Of a DNA stretch of 12,569 nucleotides, positions 1-10,967 are shown in pieces (position 1 is the first letter of the stretch; every line of letters starts with the position of its first letter). Where the stretch lies: positions 1 through 12,569 of the forward strand of contig JALOLX010000020.1 in the NCBI GenBank assembly GCA_025455765.1. The letters run 5' to 3'. The notes beneath the pieces are model-generated. The model had not been told where the DNA came from, ran no database searches, and worked only from the letters and a program-made list of their open reading frames with translations. Both the position numbers and the translations under genes were made by a program. Source of the DNA: Flavobacteriales bacterium (lineage in GTDB: Bacteria; Bacteroidota; Bacteroidia; Flavobacteriales_F; PHOS-HE28).

Positions 1-1449
1 GTGGCCTCGGAGGACATCTTCACCTCCATCCACATCGATGAGTACATCATGGAGGTGCGCGACACCAAGCGCGGCCTGGAGGAACTGACGGCGGACATCC
101 CGAACGTGAGCGAAGAGGCCACCAAGGACCTCGACGAGAACGGTCTGATCCGCATCGGTGCCGAGGTGAAGGAGGGCGACATCCTCATCGGCAAGATCAC
201 GCCGAAAGGGGAGACCGACCCGAGCCCTGAGGAGAAGCTGCTGCGTGCCATCTTCGGTGACAAGGCCGGCGATGTGAAGGACGCTTCGATGAAGGCTCCG
301 CCCAGCACCAAGGGTGTGGTGGTGGACAAGAAGCTCTTCAGCCGCGCGGTGAAGGACAAGAAGGCCAAGGGCAACGAGAAGGGCATCCTCGAGCAGATCG
401 ACAAGGAGCAGGACAAGGAGCTGGGTACGCTGAAGAACGAGCTCATCGACAAGATGATGCTGCTGCTCAACGGCCAGTCCAGCAACGGCGTCTTCAACAA
501 GTACAAGGAAGAGCAGATCAAGAAGGGCGTGAAGTTCAGCGCCAAGGTGCTGCAGGGCATCGACTTCATCACCGTGGACCCCACCGAGTGGACCGCGGAC
601 AAGAAGACGAACGACCTGGTGCGCCAGTTGATCCACAACTACAACATCCGCCACGGCGACGTGAGCGGCGTGTACAAGCGCAAGAAGTTCCAGGTGAGCA
701 TCGGTGATGAGCTGCCCGCAGGCATCATCAAGCTGGCCAAGGTGTACCTGGCCGCCAAGCGCAAGCTGACGGTGGGCGACAAGATGGCCGGCCGCCACGG
801 TAACAAGGGTATCGTAGCGAAGATCGTCCGCGATGCCGACATGCCGTTCCTGGAGGATGGCACGCCGGTGGACATCGTGCTGAACCCGCTGGGTGTACCG
901 AGCCGTATGAACCTGGGCCAGATCTACGAGACCGTGTTGGGCTGGGCCGGCAAGAAGCTGGGCCGCAAGTACGCCACGCCGATCTTCGACGGTGCCACGC
1001 ACGACCAGATCAATGCCGAGACCGACGAGGCCGGCATCCCGCGCAACGGCAAGACCTACCTCTACGATGGCGGCACGGGCGAGCGCTTCGACCAGCCGGC
1101 CACCGTGGGCGTGATCTACATGATCAAGCTGGCCCACATGGTGGACGACAAGATGCACGCACGCTCCATCGGCCCCTACAGCCTGATCACCCAGCAGCCG
1201 CTCGGCGGTAAGGCCCAGTTCGGTGGCCAGCGCTTCGGTGAGATGGAAGTGTGGGCACTGGAGGCCTTCGGTGCAGCCAACATCCTGCAGGAGATCCTCA
1301 CCGTGAAGAGCGATGACGTGATGGGCCGTGCCAAGGCCTACGAAGCCATCGTGAAGGGTGAACCCCTGCCCACTCCGGGTATTCCGGAATCGTTCAACGT
1401 GCTGCTCCACGAACTCCGTGGTCTGGCCCTGAACGTCTCCCTCGAGTGA
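1..1449 (+). CDS. rpoB: DNA-directed RNA polymerase subunit beta, C-terminal 482 residues (5' end outside window)
   Basis: This is the C-terminal third of the beta subunit of RNA polymerase, which with beta' forms the catalytic core for transcription in the cytoplasm. The first base falls inside the gene: the GTG at position 1 is an internal valine codon, because the text from residue 2 aligns with the middle of full-length RpoB. Clear family signatures follow: the GDKMAGRHGNKG segment (residues 259-270), whose lysines at 261 and 269 correspond to the two active-site lysines of E. coli beta (K1065 and K1073); the GTPVDIVLNPLGVPSRMN stretch; the KMHARS and TQQPLGGKAQFGGQRFGEME clamp and switch region; and the usual ending PESFNVLL...LE. 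The frame is intact to a TGA stop. rpoC begins 50 bases downstream, the conserved rpoBC order. Identification is secure; only the missing N-terminus is unseen. Confidence 0.98.
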   Translation: MASEDIFTSIHIDEYIMEVRDTKRGLEELTADIPNVSEEATKDLDENGLIRIGAEVKEGDILIGKITPKGETDPSPEEKLLRAIFGDKAGDVKDASMKAPPSTKGVVVDKKLFSRAVKDKKAKGNEKGILEQIDKEQDKELGTLKNELIDKMMLLLNGQSSNGVFNKYKEEQIKKGVKFSAKVLQGIDFITVDPTEWTADKKTNDLVRQLIHNYNIRHGDVSGVYKRKKFQVSIGDELPAGIIKLAKVYLAAKRKLTVGDKMAGRHGNKGIVAKIVRDADMPFLEDGTPVDIVLNPLGVPSRMNLGQIYETVLGWAGKKLGRKYATPIFDGATHDQINAETDEAGIPRNGKTYLYDGGTGERFDQPATVGVIYMIKLAHMVDDKMHARSIGPYSLITQQPLGGKAQFGGQRFGEMEVWALEAFGAANILQEILTVKSDDVMGRAKAYEAIVKGEPLPTPGIPESFNVLLHELRGLALNVSLE

Positions 1450-1499
1450 TCGAAGGGAAGCGCAACTGAACGTCGAACGGAAGCAAGCAACGAGAGCAC

Positions 1500-5798
<4,299 letters not shown>

Positions 5799-5801
5799 AC
5801 A

Positions 5802-5847
5802 TTGGCGCAGTGTAGGGGCGCACGATGATGCGCCCCTACAGCGCCAA
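5802..5847. repeat. Long imperfect palindrome between rpoC and the DUF3467 gene (REP-like hairpin or attenuator)
   Basis: Two nested inverted repeats fill most of this 60-base intergenic gap. The inner arms TGTAGGGGCGCA (5811-5822) and TGCGCCCCTACA (5829-5840) are perfect 12-base complements around the loop CGATGA. The outer arms TTGGCGC (5802-5808) and GCGCCAA (5841-5847) are also perfect complements, with a two-base AG bulge on the left side only. The result is a 19-pair stem starting three bases after the rpoC stop codon. No run of T follows, so it is not a textbook intrinsic terminator. Palindromes built on a GTAGGGGCG core recur as dispersed repeats in many bacteria, so a REP-like element is a reasonable alternative. 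It could also stabilise the rpoC 3' end or reduce read-through into the next gene. Confidence 0.75.
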
Positions 5848-5858
5848 ACAGAACGACC

Positions 5859-6179
5859 ATGGCCGACCAGAAAGACCAACCCCGCCCGAACCAACTGAGC
5901 ATCGAGATCAGTGAGGAGGTGGCCGATGGCATCTACAGCAACCTTGCCATCATCACCCACAGCAATTCGGAGTTCGTTGTGGACTTCGTGCGTGTGATGC
6001 CTGGTGTGCCCAAGGCGAAGGTGCGTTCACGCATCCTGCTCACGCCCCAGCATGCCAAACGCCTGATGCGTGCGCTGATCGACAATGTGCAGAAGTTCGA
6101 GCAGGTACATGGCGCCATCCGGGAGACCGAGATGCCCGATGTGCCGATGAACTTCGGAGGCCCCACGGCGCAAGCCTGA
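5859..6179 (+). CDS. DUF3467 family protein, 106 residues
   Basis: This small soluble protein belongs to the DUF3467 family, whose function is unknown to me. The hallmark is the central block SEEVADGIYSNLAIITHSNS (about residues 18-37), followed by EFVVDFVRVMPGVPKAKV and a LLTPQHAKRLMRAL segment. The length of 106 residues is normal for the family. There is no signal peptide or membrane segment, so it should be cytoplasmic; the last 15 or so residues look disordered. The position directly after rpoC, on the same strand, is a recurrent arrangement in Bacteroidota and suggests co-expression with RNA polymerase, though that does not prove a role in transcription. No TAnnTTTG box lies in the 60-base gap upstream, so expression by read-through past the hairpin at 5802-5847 is likely. 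The ATG gives the usual family N-terminus. Confidence 0.93.
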   Translation: MADQKDQPRPNQLSIEISEEVADGIYSNLAIITHSNSEFVVDFVRVMPGVPKAKVRSRILLTPQHAKRLMRALIDNVQKFEQVHGAIRETEMPDVPMNFGGPTAQA

Positions 6180-6197
6180 GTCAACGATACCGTAGTG

Positions 6198-6227
6198 TGA
6201 AGCCCTGCCGATATCGGTGGGGCTTCG
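6198..6227 (+). terminator. Probable terminator between convergent genes
   Basis: A hairpin sits 19 bases after the DUF3467 stop codon and 12 bases before the end of the convergent 79-codon gene. Arms GAAGCCC (6199-6205) and GGGCTTC (6220-6226) pair perfectly. Two wobble pairs (T6206 with G6219, G6207 with T6218) then lead into CCG/CGG around an ATAT loop, giving a continuous 12-pair stem in plus-strand RNA. In minus-strand RNA the wobble pairs become C-A mismatches, so the structure is stronger for the rpoBC-DUF3467 direction. No good T-run follows, only GTGCTTC, so efficiency is uncertain. Confidence 0.55.
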
Positions 6228-6238
6228 TGCTTCAAGGG

Positions 6239-6478
6239 TCAGCGCATGGCCCGAAGGCGCTCGGCTACGGAAGCATCAGCACAGTCCTCGGCGATCATCC
6301 GGTCCAGGTGGCGTTCGTAGCCTTCGTTGACGTAGCCGTAGCGCAACATGTGCAGATCGAGGAGCAGTTCGTCCACGCGGGTCCATCGTTCACCGGCCAG
6401 GTGTCGCTGGTCTGCGGACAACCGGGCTGGATCGCCTCCTGCGGCTTCATACGCATCGAGCAAGGTGTGGTCGATCAT
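6239..6478 (-). CDS. Small hypothetical protein, 79 residues, coupled to the patatin-like gene
   Basis: I do not recognise this protein. The ATG at 6478 overlaps the stop codon of the upstream patatin-like gene in an ATGA arrangement (6475-6478), which typically gives translational coupling; this fixes the start rather than the longer in-frame extension back to 6571, which would lie wholly inside the upstream gene. The 79 residues are charged and appear mostly helical. They include a DPARLSADQ segment, the heptad-like stretch WTRVDELLLDLHMLRYGY (about 32-49) and a C-terminal ERHLDRMIAED helix. There is no signal peptide and no transmembrane segment, so it is probably cytoplasmic. The single cysteine is at 66. 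The gene ends next to a terminator-like hairpin, so it is the last member of its transcript. It could be a small regulator or simply a conserved hypothetical; no function is claimed. Confidence 0.7.
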   Translation of the reverse strand: MIDHTLLDAYEAAGGDPARLSADQRHLAGERWTRVDELLLDLHMLRYGYVNEGYERHLDRMIAEDCADASVAERLRAMR

Positions 6479-8760
6479 TCCTGGGCGCGTTCGTTGAAGA
6501 GCATATAGCCGAAGTTGAGGCTCCAGGCCCAAGGGTTCCGCAAGCCATCGAAGTAGCTTAGATTGAACCACACCGGCCCCACCGGACTTTGGTAGATCAG
6601 CGAGCCTGCACCGATGTAGTACCGTTGGGTGAAGGCCGGCGCTAGCACCGCTTCGTCCGCGCCGCCACGTATGATCGGTTCGTAGGGTTGGAAGACATAG
6701 GCCTCCATGCGCAGATCGAACTTATTCCGCCCAACGGCCATGATGGCGCGCATACCACCGGCGATGAATTTGGTGGTGCGGAATTCCGGGATGAAGTAGG
6801 TGCGGCTCTCCGGTGTGGGTTGGAAGGCCGGTGCGCGGATGATGGTGGCGGTATAGTTCTGGAACATCGGCATGGTGCTGTACACGCCTTCCAACAAGTA
6901 CCCCAAGCGTACGGTACCGCGCGACAGCAGATACTGGTCCACGCGGCCCCGAAGCGCCACCCACGCATGGTCCGCCATGAGCGGGTCCACCAACGGTCGT
7001 GTGGTACCCAGGTCGGTGCGTTCACGGCCGTTCACATAGCGCAGTGATAGGCTCAGCTCTTCGCCGCTGTTGGGATGCTGTTTGCGGTTCAATGATCTCC
7101 GGATCAATTGCACTGCTCCCGTCGCGTGGCCGAAGAACGTGACGTCGCTGGTATCCGTGCCGCTGAACAGATCGTTCTGGTAGTAGCTGTCCTTGGTCTC
7201 GGCAGCGCGCAGATCGACCCGTAACAGGCCCTTGTTACCAAGCCCCACCCCCATATTGATGCCGGTGTACGTCTCGCGCATGACCACGAAGCTGGGCTTC
7301 ACTTCATCAAAGAAGGTGCTGAAGCTGCGGAAATGGTCCCAGCGGTGCAGGTTGAAGTGTGGTTCAAAGTAGATCGGTGTGCGCCAAGGCAGGTCGAACC
7401 GGAGCTTCAGCTGACCCGCAGCGTAGAACTTGCCGAAGTAGGAGAGGGCATCCACGTAGGCCGAGCTGCGGCCGAAGAGGTTGTACCGAAGGCCTGCCAT
7501 CCCTGTGTTGATCGGGCGTGAAGAGAACATGCCGCCGAAGCGAACCTCCAGGTCCTTCTCGGGCTTCACGTGCAGGTCCAGGTCGAACACGGATCGCTGC
7601 CGGTCGAACGTGGCCTTGGGGTAAAGCAGCGCGATGTTGCGGTCCGCATAGAGCCGGAAATAGGCTTTCTTGAACTCTGGATAGGTGAGGTTCCCCGGTT
7701 TCCGGCGAAGGGTGCGGTCCACATATAGGGTCTGGCGTCGGTTCAGACCATGCACACGGATATCGCCGAAGCGTAGTTCTGGTTGCAAGGCGCGGAACTG
7801 CCGCCGTTGCTCCGCGACCTCACCGGGCGCCACATACCGTTGCAATTGGGCCTGGATCTCGGGTATCCGCTTCAAGGCTTCGCGGTAGCCATCTGCGATC
7901 GCCACCCCCGGTTCGGAGAAGTCGAACGTGGAAGTGCTGGTGCGGGGCTCAATGATCACGCCGTTCTCGCAGATGACCGAGAAGTTGGTGGGTTCCTGCA
8001 TCATGGCCCGCAGCTGGCTCAGCAGGTCGTCCTCGCTGGGCGGTGCCGAGTTGCTGGATACGTTGCTGCCGATGATGATGTCGGGGAAGTAATCCTCGTA
8101 CATCACATCGCTCGGGAAGTTGTTGTACAGCCCTCCGTCCATCATCAGATGCCCGTCGATGCGGATAGGCTTGAAATAGAACGGGTAGCTCATGCTGGCG
8201 CGCACGGCCTGGGCCAGGTCGCCATCCCGGAACACGCGCGCGCGTTGTGCTGTGATGTCAGAAGCCACACAGCGGAACGGAACAAAGAGGCTGTCCAGGT
8301 CGTAGCCGGCAAGGGCAGCTGCTGGAGCGAACCCGCGCATCTGCTCGAGGTCCAACAGCACCGGGCTGCGCAGGTTGGTAGGCAGGGACGTTTGCAAGGT
8401 GGTGTCCAAGTCGAAGCGCAGGCTGATGATGGAAGCGTCGGGTGCGTCCTGCTTGAAAAAGTGCTCGAACTGGGGCTCCACGCCACCATCGGCCATGATG
8501 CGGAACTGTTCGGTGCGGAACAGGCTGTCGATCTCGGCCGGTGAATAGCCCGCTGCGTATAGCCCTCCAACCAGGGCCCCCATGCTGCTGCCCGTGATGT
8601 AGTCGATGGGGATGCCGTGCTCCTCCAAGGCCTTGAGCACGCCGATGTGTGCCATGCCCGTAGCGCCACCGCCGCTCAGCACCACCCCCACGCGCTGGGC
8701 ATGCAGGTGCCCCATGACAAGGCTCACCAGCAGGGAGAGAAGGATGCGATGAACGGTCAT
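6475..8760 (-). CDS. Patatin-like phospholipase fused to POTRA and outer-membrane barrel (type Vd-like), 761 residues
   Basis: This is a predicted secreted or surface lipase of the patatin family joined to its own translocation barrel. Residues 1-22 form a signal peptide (MTVHRILL... ending LHAQ). The patatin domain follows directly: the oxyanion-hole GGGATGMAHIG (30-40), the nucleophile elbow GSSMG (57-61, Ser59) and the catalytic DGG (Asp208), so the Ser-Asp dyad is complete. After a linker, residues about 329-402 (FGDIRVHGLN...) look like one POTRA domain, and about 405-761 show alternating aromatic strands ending LNFGYMLF plus a short tail, like a BamA/TamA-type surface antigen barrel. 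The order matches Pseudomonas PlpD, a type Vd autotransporter of similar size. I chose the ATG at 8760 over that at 8802 because it puts the signal peptide at the N-terminus and lies 15 bases after a promoter-like box. The downstream 79-codon gene overlaps its stop codon. Confidence 0.9.
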   Translation of the reverse strand: MTVHRILLSLLVSLVMGHLHAQRVGVVLSGGGATGMAHIGVLKALEEHGIPIDYITGSSMGALVGGLYAAGYSPAEIDSLFRTEQFRIMADGGVEPQFEHFFKQDAPDASIISLRFDLDTTLQTSLPTNLRSPVLLDLEQMRGFAPAAALAGYDLDSLFVPFRCVASDITAQRARVFRDGDLAQAVRASMSYPFYFKPIRIDGHLMMDGGLYNNFPSDVMYEDYFPDIIIGSNVSSNSAPPSEDDLLSQLRAMMQEPTNFSVICENGVIIEPRTSTSTFDFSEPGVAIADGYREALKRIPEIQAQLQRYVAPGEVAEQRRQFRALQPELRFGDIRVHGLNRRQTLYVDRTLRRKPGNLTYPEFKKAYFRLYADRNIALLYPKATFDRQRSVFDLDLHVKPEKDLEVRFGGMFSSRPINTGMAGLRYNLFGRSSAYVDALSYFGKFYAAGQLKLRFDLPWRTPIYFEPHFNLHRWDHFRSFSTFFDEVKPSFVVMRETYTGINMGVGLGNKGLLRVDLRAAETKDSYYQNDLFSGTDTSDVTFFGHATGAVQLIRRSLNRKQHPNSGEELSLSLRYVNGRERTDLGTTRPLVDPLMADHAWVALRGRVDQYLLSRGTVRLGYLLEGVYSTMPMFQNYTATIIRAPAFQPTPESRTYFIPEFRTTKFIAGGMRAIMAVGRNKFDLRMEAYVFQPYEPIIRGGADEAVLAPAFTQRYYIGAGSLIYQSPVGPVWFNLSYFDGLRNPWAWSLNFGYMLFNERAQE

Positions 8761-8775
8761 GGCCCGGTAGCTTCG

Positions 8776-8783
8776 CAAAAGTA
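8776..8783 (-). promoter_or_regulatory. Candidate -7 box (TACTTTTG) for the patatin-like gene
   Basis: On the minus strand TACTTTTG matches the Bacteroidota -7 consensus TAnnTTTG exactly and lies 15 bases before the ATG at 8760. The -33 element is poor: the best candidate is GTTCAGG about 22-24 bases upstream, where TTG would be expected. It supports separate transcription of the patatin-like gene from the cystathionine synthase and BtuF-like pair. Confidence 0.5.
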
Positions 8784-8789
8784 GGGCCG

Positions 8790-8805
8790 CAGGTGCTGGC
8801 ACCTG
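8790..8805. promoter_or_regulatory. 16-base dyad between two genes (operator-like or weak terminator stem)
   Basis: CAGGTGC and GCACCTG form perfect 7-base arms around a two-base centre. The dyad starts six bases after the stop codon of the BtuF-like gene and ends six bases before the -7 box of the patatin-like gene, so it occupies the spacer where a repressor or activator could bind. A role as the stem of a terminator for the upstream gene is the alternative; only a CTTTTG follows, which is weak. Confidence 0.4.
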
Positions 8806-8811
8806 AACCGT

Positions 8812-9594
8812 TCACCCCTTGAACAGACCGGCCACGTAGGCGGGTGTGTGCACCAGTCGGCTGCCGTACCAGCTGAAGAGCTCTCCGTCCACCAGCTTCA
8901 CCGGTGTGCCTGGGCAGATCATGTTCAGGTCCAGGATATGCGCCTCCTTGAAGGGGTAGGGTTCGCTGGAAAGCAGGATGATGTCCGGATCGGCCTCTGC
9001 CAACTGCTGGTCGCTGATCTCCGGGTAGCGCGCATCGCCCTCGTCGAACACGTTGTGCAGCCCGCAGCGCAGGAGCATGTCGTTGATGAAGGTGCCGTGG
9101 CCTGCCGCCATGTACGGCTCGCGCCAGATGAGGTAGGCCACCGTGTAGGGCGGGTCCAGCGGAACAAGTCGTGCGAAACCGGCAATGATCTGTGTGGCCA
9201 GTTCCTCAGCGCGAGCAGCAGTGTTGGTGATCTGGCCCACGCGGCGGATCATGTCCAGCGCGCCATCGAGGTCGCGGATGTCGCTCATCCACACGGGGAA
9301 TTCCGCAGCCAGCGCTTCGATATCCTCTTTGCGGTTCTCTTCCTTATTGCCGATGATGAGATCGGGCTTCAGGCTGCGGATCTTGGCGAGGTCCACCTTC
9401 TTGGTGCCGCCCACACGGTGTTTGGTCTTGAACCAGGTCTCCGGGTGGATGCAGAATTTGGTGATGCCCACCACGCGCTCGCCGAGGCCCAGGTCGTAGA
9501 GCAGTTCGGTCTGCGAGGGGACGAGAGAGATGATGCGTTGGGGGTGGGGGGGCACGTCCACCGGGCGCCCCATCTGATCGATATCGGTCGGCAT
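8812..9594 (-). CDS. BtuF-like helical-backbone metal receptor, no signal peptide, 260 residues
   Basis: The protein has the fold-defining sequence of class III (BtuF/FhuD-type) substrate-binding proteins: PQRIISLVPSQTELLYDLGL (about 18-37), GERVVGITKFCIHP, a VGGTKKVDLAKIRSLKPDLI block and the C-terminal HTPAYVAGLF. Such proteins bind cobalamin, haem or siderophores and hand them to an ABC importer in the periplasm. This one starts at residue 1 with a soluble, charged stretch and has no signal peptide or lipobox, although its 260 residues cover the domain completely. The ATG at 9594 follows the stop of the cystathionine synthase gene by 10 bases, which leaves no room for an N-terminal signal sequence. 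Similar signal-less members called helical backbone metal receptor are known in Flavobacteriales. No permease or ATPase partner lies nearby. The ligand, and whether it acts in the cytoplasm, cannot be read from the sequence. Confidence 0.85.
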   Translation of the reverse strand: MPTDIDQMGRPVDVPPHPQRIISLVPSQTELLYDLGLGERVVGITKFCIHPETWFKTKHRVGGTKKVDLAKIRSLKPDLIIGNKEENRKEDIEALAAEFPVWMSDIRDLDGALDMIRRVGQITNTAARAEELATQIIAGFARLVPLDPPYTVAYLIWREPYMAAGHGTFINDMLLRCGLHNVFDEGDARYPEISDQQLAEADPDIILLSSEPYPFKEAHILDLNMICPGTPVKLVDGELFSWYGSRLVHTPAYVAGLFKG

Positions 9595-9604
9595 CGGAAT
9601 TGGC

Positions 9605-10913
9605 CTACCGCAATTTCCCGATGATATCCTGCTTCGTCAGGATCCCGTATCCGTTCGGCTGTTCCACCAACACCGCCGGACTGCCATTCCCCAGGCGCTT
9701 CGCCACCTCATCCAACGTGGCTTCCAAGGGTATCACCGGCAACGCAGGGCCCATCACCACGCGAGCCTTCTGCGTGCGGACCTCGGCATCCTCCAGGATG
9801 GCATCGAACAGGCGCGCATCGGTGATGGTGCCTACAGGCTTGCCGTTCTCGAACACGGGCAGTTGATCGATGTTGTGCGCGCGCATCTTGTCGATGGCCA
9901 TCAGCACCGGTTCATCGGCCTCCACGCTGAGCAGTTGCAGGTCCTTGCCTTTCAACAGGTCGCCGGCGGTGGGCTTCTCTTCCACCAGGAAGCCGCGCTC
10001 ACGCATCCAGTCGTCGTTGAACATCTTGCCCAGGTAGCGCGTGCCATGGTCGTGGAAGATGACCACCACCACGTCCGTGGGCTTCAGCAGGTGCTTCATT
10101 TGCATCAGGCCCGCCATGGCCGCGCCCGCGCTGTTCCCCACGAAGATGCCCTCGTCCTTCACCACCTTGCGGGTGTAGATGGCGGCATCGCGGTCGGTCA
10201 CCTTCTCGAAGTGGTCGATGAGGTCCATGTCCACGTTCTGCGGCACGAAGTCCTCGCCGATACCTTCGGTGATGTACGGGTATATCTCGTTCTTGTCGAA
10301 GATGCCGGTCTCCTTCAGCTTCTTGAAGACGGAGCCGTACGTGTCGATGCCCCAGAGCTTGATGTTCGGGTTCTTCTCCTTCAGGTAGCGCCCCGTGCCG
10401 CAGAGGGTGCCACCGGTGCCCACACCCACCACGAGGTGTGTGATCTTTCCATCGGTCTGGTCCCAGATCTCGGGGCCGGTGCTTTCGTAATGCGCCTGAC
10501 GGTTGCTGAGGTTGTCGTACTGGTTGGCCTTCCAGCTGTTGGGCACTTCGTTCACCAGGCGGCTGCTCACGCTGTAGTAGCTGCGCGGGTCCTCGGGGTC
10601 CACGTTGGTGGGGCACACGATCACTTCGGCCCCGAAGGCGCGCAGGGCGTCCACCTTTTCCTTGCTCTGCTTGTCGGTGGTGGTGAAGATGCACTTGTAG
10701 CCCTTGATGATGGCTGCGATGGCGAGGCCCATGCCGGTGTTGCCGCTGGTGCCTTCGATGATGGTGTATCCGGGCTTCAGCAGGCCGGCCTTCTCCGCAT
10801 CCTCGATCATCTTCAGGGGCCAGCACGGTGCAGGGCAGGTCCTTGACGATGCGGTTGAGCTTCACCATGGGCGTGTTGCCGATGGTGCTGAGGATGTTGG
10901 CGTGGATCTTCAT
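9605..10913 (-). pseudogene. Cystathionine beta-synthase with CBS-domain pair, broken by a deletion and frameshift
   Basis: An intact homologue would be a PLP enzyme joining serine and homocysteine to cystathionine in the cytoplasm. The start at 10913 gives MKIHANILSTIGNTPMVKLN and 33 good residues to CTVLA. At about 10817-10820 the frame then shifts, and the family sequence resumes as LKMIEDAEKAG... to the TAG at 9605. Comparison with the family consensus as I know it shows that about 16 residues are missing at the junction, including the NPGNSIKDR-type motif with the PLP lysine; the net loss is near 47 bases. Downstream everything is intact: GTSGNTG, the GTGGT phosphate loop, GNSAG and a C-terminal Bateman module of two CBS motifs (last 115 or so residues), for an expected total near 450. 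An internal ATG at 10810 would give 401 residues without the lysine. A sequencing or assembly error and a true null mutation are both possible. A cysteine-synthase role is less likely given the Bateman module. Confidence 0.85.
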
Positions 10914-10919
10914 GGATGA

Positions 10920-10927
10920 CAAAGGTA
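10920..10927 (-). promoter_or_regulatory. Candidate -7 box (TACCTTTG) for the cystathionine synthase gene
   Basis: TACCTTTG on the minus strand matches TAnnTTTG exactly and ends only six bases before the ATG at 10913. Transcription would start at or next to that ATG, implying a leaderless or nearly leaderless message. It also argues against the upstream in-frame ATG at 10934, which would lie before the promoter and inside the palindrome. Confidence 0.45.
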
Positions 10928-10930
10928 TCG

Positions 10931-10967
10931 GCATAGTTTCGAGGGTCGACGACCCTCGAAACTATGC
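10931..10967. repeat. 37-base near-perfect palindrome overlapping the permease stop codon
   Basis: GCATAGTTTCGAGGGTC (10931-10947) and its exact complement GACCCTCGAAACTATGC (10951-10967) flank a three-base GAC centre, giving 17 perfect pairs. On the minus strand the left arm of the RNA contains the last codon (GCA) and the TAG stop of the permease (10962-10964). The right arm ends four bases before the -7 box of the next gene. Neither strand has a T-run after the stem, so it is not a canonical terminator, though it may stop or stabilise the permease transcript. The tight symmetry and placement at a gene end also fit a dispersed palindromic element. Confidence 0.8.

Noticed and set aside
1..3. 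GTG at position 1 as an rpoB start codon
   Set aside because: The following residues correspond to the interior of RpoB; the gene simply runs off the left edge of the window.
6479..6571. N-terminal extension of the 79-codon gene to 6571
   Set aside because: It would overlap the patatin-like gene by about 97 bases, whereas the ATGA overlap at 6475-6478 gives a standard coupled start.
7783..8544. Plus-strand frame of 253 codons opposite the patatin domain
   Set aside because: The opposite strand encodes all patatin catalytic motifs. This translation has no recognisable domain.
9863..10846. Plus-strand frame of 327 codons opposite the cystathionine synthase gene
   Set aside because: It is the complement of a clearly identified enzyme and shows only shadow composition (repeated VH, HLH and DVH).
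10914..10934. Upstream ATG at 10934 for the cystathionine synthase gene
   Set aside because: It would add MPIPLSS before a typical family start, begins inside the palindrome and lies upstream of the likely -7 box.
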